Translations under genes and position numbers: made by a program
From: Rutidosis leptorrhynchoides
Taxonomy: Eukaryota > Streptophyta > Magnoliopsida > Asterales > Asteraceae
Length of the DNA: 64,000 nucleotides
Assembly: GCF_046630445.1 (NCBI RefSeq)
Contig: NC_092336.1
Coordinates: 209,277,501 to 209,341,500 of the forward strand
Direction: 5' to 3'
Shown here: piece by piece, positions 54,105 to 64,000 of the stretch
Layout of the letters: the number at the start of each line of letters is the position of its first letter
Position numbering within the stretch: position 1 is the first letter of the stretch
Notes under the pieces: generated by a model
Seen by the model: only the letters and a program-made list of their open reading frames with translations
Told to the model about the DNA's origin: nothing
Databases searched by the model: none

Positions 54105-55522
54105 GATATCACTTCCTGGACACTTTACTTCATTTAACACCTGTAAAAAGATACCTAACATCCTATACAAGTACTATATGCATTTAATGTCCATTTACCT
54201 TGGATGGATTGCTTTGATAGTGACTTATCATGTCCAAAGTGGAAAGACTAACATTCTTGAATACAAGACATGATAATCATTTGAGGCAATCTCAGTTTTG
54301 TCATAATTCTTTATTTGTCATTAACACATTTTCTAAATCTCTATTGGTTGGTCAAAATGTCTTCGATGACACAAACCCACTTTAATCACAAAGCATGCTA
54401 GTATTCAAATTTGAACTTGTTTGTAATTAATTAAGTGTTTTAATGATGTCTTGACAAATTAAGCATGTAGTAACAATTAAGCATGTTGTAAAATATCAAG
54501 TTAATCAAGTCTAAACTCATTCATAAACTTAATTTTAGACTTAAGCAAACCTATGTGTGTTAATATTTCATTGTCTTTTAAGTTTACTAGATTATGACAT
54601 TTTTACAATTTATCCAAGTAACACATGCATATAATGAAGTAGTCCAAATACTAGTTCCATCTAGTTCCACATAGCAAGACAAGTTTGATGCATATTAACT
54701 TACTACTTATCATTTAGCATTTTAGCACTTAGTCAAATAGTATACATGTACTATTAACAAGTAGTCAAGTAATATTCATATAAGGACTAGCAAGAGATCA
54801 TTAAAGTAATCTTAGATTTAAGCACAACATAGCATTAAATTAAGACAAGTAAGTTTTACTTGCAAAGTGGCATATGCAAGATTAATGTATAAGTATACAT
54901 TAATATCCAACACCTGTACAAGGAAAGAGCAATTCTTGGTTGGGACTTGGTGACTATCCTAAGAATGTTTAAATACATTTTAAATGTACATGTTTTTTGA
55001 TGACACTTATGTGTTATCCTTAATCTAGGCTTAATCGACATTAAGGTGTCATTAGATGTGATTAACTAAGATTAGTGTTCTAGTGACCAAAACTCCTTTG
55101 GGAATGAAGCAGGTAACTATCCTAAGCATGTTTGAACAGGTGTTATAAATTATAGATGCCCGGAAGTGGTCAAACATTTTTCGATCAAAAATCGGACAGT
55201 GGGTTTCTGCGGTCGACCCACGATTAGCCATGGAGTCGACCTTACATCCCTGATTTCATAAATCTGGGTGTAGGTCTCCATGGTCTGACCTGCGGTTGAC
55301 CGTGGTTCAGCCGTATTCCTTCTTTCTCTTTTTAGGCTTTCTTTGGTTTTTGGTCTTTTGCTAAATCAAGTGTGGATTAGTGAACTTGTTGATTTATGTC
55401 AAGATGTGTACCATTACCTTTAGCCATGTGCATATGTTATCATCAAAAACTTATTGTCATGGGTTAAGATTAGTATTGTCATTAAGTATAATCCCGTGGT
55501 TAACCCACATTCTCCCCCAACA
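54105..55522 (+). repeat. Solo LTR E, right part
   Basis: Continuation of E after F. AT-rich, no ORF with a domain. Two GTCGACC-containing inverted motifs lie at 55205-55315. Confidence 0.65.
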
Positions 55523-55635
55523 ATCATGATTTAGGGTTTGCAACACTTGATTCATCTAGTTAATGAATCAAATGTTTGGTATTGTTTCAGTGATAAATAT
55601 CATATGTTGGTTTATTTCCATTTCATCTAATTGGC

Positions 55636-56090
55636 CCACAATCTTTAAATATGCACAAGAACTGGTACAAAGATGCGACGCCTGCCAAAGGCAAGGAAAC
55701 ATCTCGATGCACAAAGAGATGCCCCACACCAATATCAAGGCTTGTGGAATATTTGATATTTGGGGATCTGATGTCATGGGACCTTTTCTTAAATCCGATG
55801 GCAAGGAATATATTCTCATAACAGTATATTGTATTTCCAAGTGGTTTGAAGCACATGCATTCCAAACCCATGACGCGAAGGTAGTTACCAAGTTTATTAG
55901 ACATATATTTTTTCGATTCGGAACTCTAAGGGCCATCATTAGCGACAGAGGCACACACTTCTGCAACACCCAAGTTATGAGCTATTACAGCGGTACAGGG
56001 TCATTCACAAGATGTCTACAACATACCATCCACAGAAAATGGTCAAGCAGAGGTTACGAAATGAGCACTAAAATGAATTCTGGAGCGTAC
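55636..56090 (+). pseudogene. Element G: Athila-type integrase, left half
   Basis: NWPTIFKYAQELVQRCDACQ then GNISMHKEMPHTNI, the zinc-binding end, followed by the core: CGIFDIWGSDVMGPFLKSDG (first catalytic position; D of DVMGPF kept) and [16 protein letters not shown]. After about 55975 the frame shifts repeatedly, though MSTTYHP and NGQAEVT can be traced in other frames. The family match is to D's integrase ([13 protein letters not shown]). The left boundary near 55636 is where similarity begins; flank 55528-55635 shows nothing recognisable. Interrupted by solo LTR H at 56091. Confidence 0.85.
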
Positions 56091-57190
56091 TAAAATGCCC
56101 CGTTCATTTACAATATAAACGAGTCACAATAGTTAATTACATCGCGAGTTAATTGACCTCTATATGATACATTTTACAAACATTGCATTCGTTTTTTAAA
56201 GACAAACTTTCTTTACATCGAGAGTTGACGGCAAACATACTATTTCATAATACCTCCAACTATAATTGAATTAATAATAATCTTGATGAACTCGACGACT
56301 CAAATGCAACGTCTTTTGAAATATGTCATGAATGACTCCAAGTAATATCTCTAATATGAGCAAATGCACAGCGTAAGATTTCTTTCATACCTGAGAATAA
56401 ACATGCTTTCAAGTGTCAACCAAAAGGTTGGTGAGTTCATAGGTTTATCGTAAACAATAAAATTCAGTACTTTTGATAGACCACAAGATTTAAATGCTGC
56501 ATGGTACAAATGGGCCCGAATCCTATACCCACCTGTAATGTACATGCGATATCTTTTAAATACAGTACACCTTTCTCGTGTACGAAATCCTTTTTCATAA
56601 AATCTTAGTAACTGTACACATATCTCGTGTACAAAATATAATACACATAACCTGTGTAAAAAAATCATTCTCTCGTTACATAACATTCACATCAATTGGT
56701 GGCAATTATCATGTCCACATAATTCAATGGTGGCAATTATCATGTCCACATAATTCAATAATAATTCGCAGAACTTCTGTCTGCATAATAATTCATTCGA
56801 GGAATGTTTTGCTTGTGTCTATCTCGTCAAACATTTATAAAAGTATTTAATGTATTCGCAGTTCAAAATATATTTCAAAAGCATTTAAATAAGCAGTTAT
56901 AAAAACAGCGCATGTATTCTCAGTCCCAAAAATGTAAAGAGTAAAAGGGAATCAAATGAACTCACCATCCAATATTTTGTAGTAAAAATATTCATACGAC
57001 GAAATTTAACCACTGAACAATGCAGGGTTGGCATTGGATTCACGAACCTATATCATTTGTATATTTATTAATACACAATATCGTAATCGAACAAGTTTAT
57101 TTATTATATCTTAATTTATATATTATATATTTAATTTTTGTGTATATATTCATAATATTTAATATCTATATATTTAGTTATATTAATATA

Positions 57191-57192
<2 letters not shown>

Positions 57193-57255
<63 letters not shown>
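57193..57255. repeat. (TA)n microsatellite
   Basis: About 31 TA units in solo LTR H. Confidence 0.95.
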
Positions 57256-57257
<2 letters not shown>

Positions 57258-57934
57258 TTAGTATTATATAAAAAATATATCATTAGTTTGTTATATATAA
57301 GTATTTATATAAATATTGTTATTATGTTTGATATGTAGGTATATAAACTATTAATATAATTATAATATATGTATTAAGCATATTTTAGGTACAAAATAGC
57401 TATTGGTAACAAAATGATAGTTTTGATAATAATGATTTTCTAATAATAATAACTTTCTTAATATCGATAATACTAATAATAATAACGATATTGTTAAAAT
57501 TGATACTTATGTTAATAATAATAATAATAATAATAATAGTAAAACTAATAATTGCAAAAATGATATTAATACTAATATTAGTGAAAAATAATGATGATCA
57601 TAATACTAATAATAATAATATTTAAAAGATACAGTTTATAATAATCTTAATAATACTTATAAAATACTAATGTTAACAATATTTCTAATACTTGTAAATA
57701 TAAATATGATATTATTAATAATAATAATTATAATACTAATAATAACAATCTTAATAATCATAATATTAATAACGATTCTTTAAATGATAAAATTAATAAT
57801 TATTATTCAAATAATACTTATACTAGATACTAATATTAATGATAGTAATAATTATAATGATTATAAATATGGTAATAATAATAATTATTATAAGTATAGT
57901 ACTAATAACCATAATAATCATAATAATAACATTA

Positions 57935-58050
<116 letters not shown>

Positions 58051-58090
58051 TAATATCAACTAATACCTTAGAAGCATTAAAAAGGAAAAA

Positions 58091-58165
58091 CTGCCCGCGA
58101 CGGGACTCGAACCCACGACCATCCGTTCACTTAACACATTCCTAACCATCTGAACTAAACCATTT
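58091..58165 (-). repeat. tRNA-like (SINE-head) patch in LTR H
   Basis: On the minus strand GGTTTAGTTCAGATGG (A-box-like, 58161-58146) is followed by GGTTCGAGTCCC (B-box, 58113-58102), the RNA polymerase III promoter layout of tRNAs and tRNA-derived SINEs. Acceptor arms do not pair, so it is not a working tRNA. Flanks give no clear target duplication. Confidence 0.5.
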
Positions 58166-59263
58166 TTCTGTTATAATACCAGTTCCATACTTATTTAACC
58201 CAATCTGTTTACTCATCCTCTTCCTCAACATAACAATGGATTCCCAATTTCTTTTTAAACTTAACAGCAATTACAACCTTAATTCTTGAAATTAATACCC
58301 ACTCAGAACGATTATCTAAGATTAATTGGATAAAAAAATAAATATAAAAGAAAAAGAACACTGTATGTCACGGTTAAAAAAAATAAACTCCATAATTGAT
58401 TGAGATTTGAAGAACGTTTTAACCAAAAGTTATAACATAAAATATATTTCAAATCACTCATAGTAACTTTCCAAATTGTCAATTGAACTTGAATCAACAA
58501 CCAGAGATCGAATTTTAATGAAGAACAATTGTTGACTTTTTCAATTAAAAACTTTGACTCACGAATTTGGATTCGTTTTGAAGAACTGGAAATTCATACT
58601 TTGCAAAAAGTTTGAGTGATTAATTTCTAACCAAACTACATTTTTAGTTTTTGAGATTGATTTCAAATTTGAGTTTTGTAAAAAAAATAAAACGTGCAGA
58701 GTAAAAACAGAGAAAGAAAATAGCTGTGTTCTTCATTCCTGTTTTGGGTCTTCTCAATTTCGATTTTCAGTTGTATTTATCATTATATAAAGTATATAAA
58801 TAATGGGAATTGGTTGATATTGCTGATGTGGGTGTCGACATATTCTTCACAAACAAAAATGAGTACAGAAAGAAATAGAAAAAAAATAAAAGATGAATGT
58901 GATTGGAAACAAATTGGTACGACCTGACTACGATATGTAACAACCTGGAGGTAGCAAACAAAAATTGAATACATCTGGTTTAAGATGCAGATCGAATTTT
59001 GGATTCAGTAATCACATGTATGAATTAGTAGTTATAATTAATTAAAATTTAATAATATTAATAAAAGAATTAATAATAATAATTTTAATATTATCAAATA
59101 ATACTAAAGATGATATTAATAATATTACTAATGGTAAATATGATAATTTGTATTATTTTCTCATAGCTATGGAATAATGATAATAATAATAAATAATCAT
59201 AATAAAAATTATAATGGTAATGATATTAATAATAATAACAATAATAATAATAAATGTTATTAG

Positions 59264-59308
59264 TAATACTAATACTAATACTAATACTAATACTAATACT
59301 AATACTAA
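59264..59308. repeat. (ACTAAT)n tandem repeat
   Basis: Seven to eight TAATAC/ACTAAT hexamers within LTR H. Confidence 0.9.
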
Positions 59309-59802
59309 TTATAAAATGTTTATATTTTTAATAATAATATTATAAGTAATAATAATATGACAATCTACATATTACAAGTTTCATATTTATATGTTATATT
59401 AATACTACTACTTTTGATATTAATATTGAAAATGATAATAATATTACTATAACAATTAATTTAACTTGTATCTATCTTTAATATATTAATATCATATATT
59501 ATTAATGATGTAGTATTTAATAATTACATATATATAATAACATATATTGAACATTTTATACACTTCATATTTATATACATATTATAATATACATATTATG
59601 TATAGTAATCAGATATACATATTAGTTACAAAGATTTGTTCGTGAATCGTCGAGAATAGTCAAGGGTTAAATGCATTCATAAAAACAGTTAAAAAATTTT
59701 GAGATTTAATTTCATAGACTTTGCTCATCGTGTCAAAAATATAACATCGTATCGAGTTTTTGGTTCAAAATTAGTCGAAATTTTTCGGGTCACTACACGT
59801 AC

Positions 59803-60410
59803 CGTAGGTTAGCAGGGTACGAAATGGGCTGGTAAGTTAGAAGACAATCTTTGGGTTTTTCGGACAGCTTATAAGACATCAATTGGGATGACACCATATA
59901 AAATGGTTTACGGAAAAGTATGTCACTTACCAATTGAATTGGAATACCGAGCTTACTAGGAACTGAAAAACTGCAACATAGATCCTTCTATTATGGGAAC
60001 ACATTGGAAGATGCAACTCAACAAATTAGCAGAGTTAAGAGTTCATGCATTCAAATCTTCATATCGATATAAGTAACAAACCAAAATTTTACATGACGCT
60101 AAACTCAAGCATACAGGGTTCGATCTTGGAGACAAGGTTATGCTCCTCAAATCTTGTTTTAATAATTTTTTTCGGGAAACTTAGATCAAGATGGAGCGGA
60201 CCATTCACCATCGCAAAAACATAAACTTATGCACCTGTCGAATTGGAAGCACCAGACGGAAATATCACAGTCAATGGACACCGCCTAAAGCTTTACACCG
60301 AGGACTTTCCACAGACGAGGATGTCAATATCCTTCAACCACCTTAGTCACTACTCACATGGGTCAAGCTACGTGACCCAAAAAACAAAGTGCTCGTGGGA
60401 GGCACCTCAA
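59803..60410 (+). pseudogene. Element G: Athila-type integrase, right half
   Basis: Resumes exactly after the CGTAC duplication: KLEDNLWVFRTAYKTSIGMT and YKMVYGKVCHLPIELEYRAY (59840-59955), then [41 protein letters not shown] and NITVNGHRLKLYTEDFP (60259-60312), matching D's C-terminal integrase ([16 protein letters not shown]). Several stops. Ends in the post-pol phrase AAACAAAGTGC...GGGAGGCACC (60383-60410). Confidence 0.88.
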
Positions 60411-60825
60411 TGCTTATCTTAGGTATTTTAAATTTATCGTTTTGAATTTATTTTAATTTATATCTATAATCTATAATTCCTTTATGCGAGTTTATGTTAT
60501 GTGAAGCTAACAATTAATTCTCACATGATATGGACATTGTATTTGTGCATTCATGCGGGAATCATTTGCATCAATCAATGCTTATATAGTATACATTAAA
60601 CTCATTATTTGTTGTTTATAATTGCTTTACGGAATTGCTATAAACCTTTTATCAAATGGAAAGTAAAAAAATACTCTAAAATATAAAATAAATAAAAAAT
60701 AAAAAAGAAGAAGAAGTTGCAAAAAGCCTCATATAGCGAAAGACCTAGATAAAAAAATCACAAACAACACATACGACACCGTTTTAGGTGAAACTACATA
60801 TTACAAATTACAAATTGTGAAACGA
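60411..60825. other. Non-coding flank after integrase G
   Basis: Probably the 3' region of G, decayed; no ORF, LTR or repeat can be named. Confidence 0.4.
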
Positions 60826-61124
60826 TACTCTCTGTCCATATTTAATATTCTCCCTCATCTCAGATTAATTGTCTCCAGAAAAAAAAATACACTGTTTAAG
60901 AATTGTCATTATCACACTGTATTTTTCCTGTATTTTTTTCTAACTTTACAATTTTACCCTCAATTAATTAATTATGATATCCTCTCACTTTTATTATTTA
61001 ATTTATTCATTAGGGATAATATTGTAAGCTTCATTATATATACTTTTCATATTTGGAAGTGGAAAATTAATATGGAATATCTCAAAAAAAGATACTGGAT
61101 AATTAATCAGAGAAGGACGGAGTA
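60826..61124. mobile_element. Stowaway-like MITE
   Basis: About 300 bp, ends TACTCTCTGTCC and GGACGGAGTA, the Tc1/mariner-type Stowaway inverted-repeat theme (CTCCCTCCGTCC) with TA at both outer ends. AT-rich inside, no coding capacity; the 112-codon open frame across it is chance. Confidence 0.6.
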
Positions 61125-61149
61125 TATAACAATTGTACAAGTGTTTATT

Positions 61150-61230
61150 AACTAATCTCTCCGCCCCAAATCTATAGTCCACTTTTTCTTTTGTTCACTT
61201 TCATAAATAATTAAGAATAAAGAGGTAAAA
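61150..61230. mobile_element. Possible second Stowaway-like end
   Basis: TCTCTCCGCCCCAAATCTAT then AGTCCACTTTTTCTTTTG resembles a Stowaway 5' end. No matching right terminus is found within several hundred bases, so at most a fragment. Confidence 0.35.
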
Positions 61231-62168
61231 ATCTTGTGTTGTAGCTCATACCTTTCTTTGCGAGAGGTTTGGAGTTTGACGTCCGTGAGATAAATTTTAT
61301 AAACTGTACGTATATTTTTTGTATGAGGAAATAGAATTGGTACGGAAAAAATATAATTTCTAAAACTAAAATTTTCAATTTAAGATATTTTATTTTTGAA
61401 TTTTTAAATAAATAAATAGTCTAAGTGCATGCATCCATTTTAGTTTGTAGTGACATTAATATCTTGACAAGCTTTAAAAGTTCAAAGTCTTGGAGAATTT
61501 TTGGCAAAGTCCACCACTCCCAATTTCTACACGCAATTTTGTACAATTTCATGTGTATGACACCAAACTTTTCACTATTCCAACTTACCCCCTACAGGTA
61601 TTTGAGGAAGATCATTATTTTTATAAATTATCTTTTTTTTTTTTTTGAAATATCTAATCTCTAGATGTATAGTTCATAGTTCATATTATATTAGATTAGA
61701 TTGCTTCTTAATATGACGTTATATTTTTTATCATTGTCGCAAAATCAAACACGTACTTAAAAAATCCAAAATTTTGCGGTAGTAAAATGTTTAGTTCATG
61801 TCATGTAATCTTGAATTTTTTACCTAGAGGGTTAATTTAATCTCGTTGTGATTATTTAGTTGCACCAGTAACTCTAGTTCCTTATTAGTCTTTAACAAAT
61901 TTTTTGGAGTTAATCAAAAAGAATATATGTTATACAGTAACTTGAAACTCATTACTTTTTAATATTCGACCTAAAAAAATCACACATATTAAAATTGCGG
62001 GTGTCTTTACGTTTCATTTCTCAACTACTCTTTAAAGCTCATACTCCGAGTGTCTTAAATTTTATTTTAAACGGAAGTTGAAACTTACATGAACAAACAC
62101 ACGAATTAATCCTTCAATTACAGAAGGCAATCTTTTCAATCACATGACATTAAAAACTCAACTATAAA
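61231..62168. other. Non-coding stretch
   Basis: AT-rich, no supported gene; open frames at 61425-61664 lack domains. Ends at the left copy of the SINE target duplication. Confidence 0.5.
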
Positions 62169-62186
62169 TCACAATCAAAAACCATT

Positions 62187-62497
62187 GCATGTTTGCCTAA
62201 ATGGTATCCCACACATTGTGTGTGAGCTTGAGTTTAGGTCATGGGTTCGAGTCTCGCTTTGTCCAACTTATTAATCAATCTGCTTGAAATATGGAGCTCC
62301 AGATTGACTTTATGGGGTTTTTCTCCTGGATCCATTCAGGATTCAAACCCGGTCCGCATGCCCTTTGGGATGGTTTAAGGACCAGGTTCCCGCAAGCGTT
62401 TTGAGTTTCCTCCTGGAAGCGCGTGCGTATGTGGCTTATGATCGCGAAGGTGGTCAAGTCCCATCTTGGTGATGCCGACAACTTGCCTTAAAAAAAC
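62187..62497 (+). mobile_element. tRNA-derived SINE with target-site duplication
   Basis: 311 bp starting GCATGTTTGCCTAAATGGTA (A-box) with the B-box GGTTCGAGTCT at 62244-62254, a non-tRNA body, and an A-rich tail (CCTTAAAAAAACT). Flanked by imperfect 16-18 bp repeats, TCACAATCAAAAACCATT (62169-62186) and TCACAATCAAAACGATT (62498-62514). These are the marks of a polymerase III-transcribed element inserted by LINE machinery. The minus-strand 68-codon frame inside is not a gene. Confidence 0.8.
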
Positions 62498-62514
62498 TCA
62501 CAATCAAAACGATT

Positions 62515-62709
62515 GTGATAGCAATACACAAGTTCACACATTAGAGTTCACAACAATGAAGTTCAATGAATTATGAACTTGTTTATCTCACAAATTACAG
62601 CAATCAAAAGAAAGAAGATGATCGAAACCCTAATTGGTAATAAAATCGAATCAGATGAGATGAATGAATAATAATGAAGAGAAATAAATTAAATTGCATT
62701 TTTCAGTCA
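62515..62709. other. Non-coding stretch, gene-leader-like on the minus strand
   Basis: Minus strand reads CCAATTAGGGTTTCGATCAT followed by CTTCTTTC, a composition common in plant 5' UTRs, but no linked coding exon is seen leftward. Confidence 0.3.
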
Positions 62710-62872
62710 TGTGACAACCCGGAAATTTTTGACCAAATTTGAACTTTATCTTTAAATGATTTAACGTTTCCGACACGATAAGCCAAGTCTGTAAAATCGA
62801 ATCTCAAAATTTTTGAACTATTCAAGTACCCTTCGGTTGTTCTCAACGATTCGCGAACTATTATATGTAAAT

Positions 62873-63116
<244 letters not shown>

Positions 63117-63303
63117 ATAACTTGAAAACGTAACAAAGTTTTAATTGCATGATACCGTACATTAAACTTATTGGTTTATATATCTATTTGAATATATATG
63201 ATTTCAAGTTATTTAGTAAACGATAGTAACATTCGATTATTGATTCGATTGATATTTAGATAAGTTAACTAAAACGTTTAAGATGAACCTAAAACACTAA
63301 TTT

Positions 63304-63405
63304 GCTACAGTATTTTCGAATTACTACAGTACCCGAAAAGCTACAGTGTTTTCGAAAATCACTATTTGCTACAGTAAAAAAAGCTACAGTAACTTTGCTA
63401 CAGTA
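63304..63405. repeat. GCTACAGTA short-repeat cluster
   Basis: Six copies of (G/A)CTACAGT(A/G) at 63304, 63323, 63340, 63368, 63383 and 63397, separated by A/T-rich spacers of 6-20 bp. Confidence 0.85.
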
Positions 63406-63800
63406 AAACACTATTTCAAAATGAAAATGTATATATGTATATGTATATACTACGAGACGATGATTTATAGAAGCAAATAACCAAAACACTTAATTGATTA
63501 AAGCTACACTTCGAGTGACATAGTTTATCAATGATTAAGTTTAATTTTTGATAAAGGTACACATCGCGTAACGAAAAGTACTAGTTTTCTAAGTGTATGA
63601 AAGGACGTTCGAAAAACCGGAACCGGGACATAAGTCGAGTGACGACGTACGACTTATCGCAACAAAAATTACAAGTCCACTATGCACGTGAATTTAATAT
63701 AATATATAATTAATTATATAAATTAATTATATTATATTTATAATAAAATAATATGTCGACAAGCAAAACGTCAAACGAGTGTGAGCTGGATCATAGGGCC

Positions 63801-63846
63801 ATGAGATCGCATGGCCATGATGCCCAAAAACCATGCGATCGCATGG
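63801..63846. promoter_or_regulatory. Palindrome pair upstream of the J TATA box
   Basis: GGCCATGAGATCGCATGGCC and CCATGCGATCGCATGG, about 10 bp apart; the latter is a perfect 16-bp palindrome. They occupy the place of the CTCGCGGAG palindromes in D's LTR. Confidence 0.7.
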
Positions 63847-63868
63847 AGGGCTGGGACAGGCAAGGTAG

Positions 63869-63875
63869 TATAAAT
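63869..63875 (+). promoter_or_regulatory. TATA box of LTR J
   Basis: TATAAAT about 23 bp after the palindrome pair, corresponding to TATAAAAG in D. Confidence 0.6.
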
Positions 63876-63941
63876 TCGCTCGATTTCTGTTTCTGATTGA
63901 TTCCTCACAACTATCTCTCGACTCTCTCTCAATATATATAA

Positions 63942-63942
<1 letters not shown>

Positions 63943-63980
<38 letters not shown>
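63943..63980. repeat. (ATT)n microsatellite
   Basis: About 12 ATT units near the window end. Confidence 0.9.
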
Positions 63981-63983
<3 letters not shown>

Positions 63984-64000
63984 CTTAGTATTATTATTAA

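Larger units (their letters stand above)
43491..55522 (+). mobile_element. Solo LTR E, interrupted by element F
   Basis: Starts TGTAACTAGAGGGGGG at 43491, ends CTCCCCCAACA at 55522, flanked by perfect 5-bp duplications ATCAT (43486-43490 and 55523-55527). Excluding F (44193-54104) it is about 2.1 kb with no coding capacity and no primer site or internal region next to it, so it is a solo LTR left by recombination. GGTCGACC-type palindromes occur in both halves (44112-44133 and 55207-55241). A TATTTATATGG at 44063 may be its TATA region. Orientation and superfamily are unresolved; the GGGGGTGAATAG start resembles some copia LTRs. Confidence 0.75.
63549..64000 (+). repeat. LTR J: Athila-type LTR, truncated by window end
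   Basis: From 63602 it aligns with D's LTR (GGACGTTCGAAAAACCGGAA versus GGACGTTCGAAAATCCGGAA; then AAAAATTACAAGT and ATATAATATATAATTAATT). Unlike D, its palindromes are CCATGAGATCGCATGG-like and CCATGCGATCGCATGG (63801-63846), placed just before the TATA box TATAAAT (63869-63875). Probable start TGATAAAGG at 63549, matching D's TGATAATGC, though it is about 220 bp shorter than D before the aligned block. Ends in an ATT microsatellite at the edge. Confidence 0.65.

Noticed and set aside
58091-58165. Functional tRNA gene
   Set aside because: A- and B-boxes are present but acceptor and anticodon arms do not form, and no anticodon loop is recognisable.
62515-62709. 5' end of a host gene on the minus strand
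   Set aside because: Only UTR-like composition (AGGGTTTCGATC); no coding exon or splice-linked frame was found to the left.

Overview
KIND OF DNA. This is repeat-rich plant nuclear DNA: AT-rich, with long TA and AAT microsatellites and many LTR retrotransposons inserted into one another. I see no convincing host protein-coding gene. The element types (Athila, Tat/Retand and Tekay-like Ty3/gypsy lineages, Stowaway-like and SINE insertions) point to a flowering plant. Short GC-rich palindromes in the Athila LTRs suggest Asteraceae to me, but that is an impression from memory. LAYOUT. (1) 1-8.7 kb: a decayed Athila-type element (A) with gag/protease at the left edge and its 3' region plus 3' LTR from about 5.04 kb. 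A diverged Tekay-like 5' LTR with a methionine-tRNA-type primer site (1.10-4.66 kb) sits in the middle, and A's RT-integrase is missing. (2) 8.7-42.1 kb: a three-level nest. The oldest is a decayed minus-strand chromovirus (B, 39-42.1 kb, LTR split between 38.84-38.97 kb and left of 9.44 kb). Inserted in its LTR is a Tekay-like chromovirus C (9443-38836, site duplication AAAAA). Inserted in C's 5' LTR is a 16.9 kb Athila element D (10652-27564, site duplication AAGAT). Sampled LTR divergence is larger for C than for D, as the nesting order requires. (3) 43.5-55.5 kb: an unclassified solo LTR E (site duplication ATCAT) containing a minus-strand Tat/Retand-type element F (44193-54104). (4) 55.6-60.4 kb: an Athila integrase remnant G split by a minus-strand Tekay solo LTR H (site duplication CGTAC). 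(5) 60.4-62.7 kb: non-coding DNA with a Stowaway-like MITE and a tRNA-derived SINE. (6) 62.7-64 kb: the start of another Tekay-like LTR (I) and, probably inserted in it, an Athila-type LTR (J) running off the edge. HOW THE PARTS WORK. D is nearly complete: 2 kb LTRs, TGGCGCC primer site, a gag-protease-RT-RNase H-integrase frame broken by only three stop codons with catalytic residues kept, a small zinc-knuckle-like ORF lying in a predicted exon, and an ATHILA ORF-1-type gene whose reading frame opens at a splice acceptor. F has gag, protease, RT, RNase H, a second archaeal-type RNase H and integrase. Its pol appears to contain two short phase-0 spliceosomal introns (76 and 88 nt). On the opposite strand it has a 374-codon gene with its own TATA box and an in-frame 120 nt intron. 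Between these convergent genes is an array of eight short stem-loops whose stem sequences differ but whose six-base loops are nearly the same (NNCCAA type). I judge that array, the pol introns and D's repeated palindrome modules the best candidates for undescribed biology.
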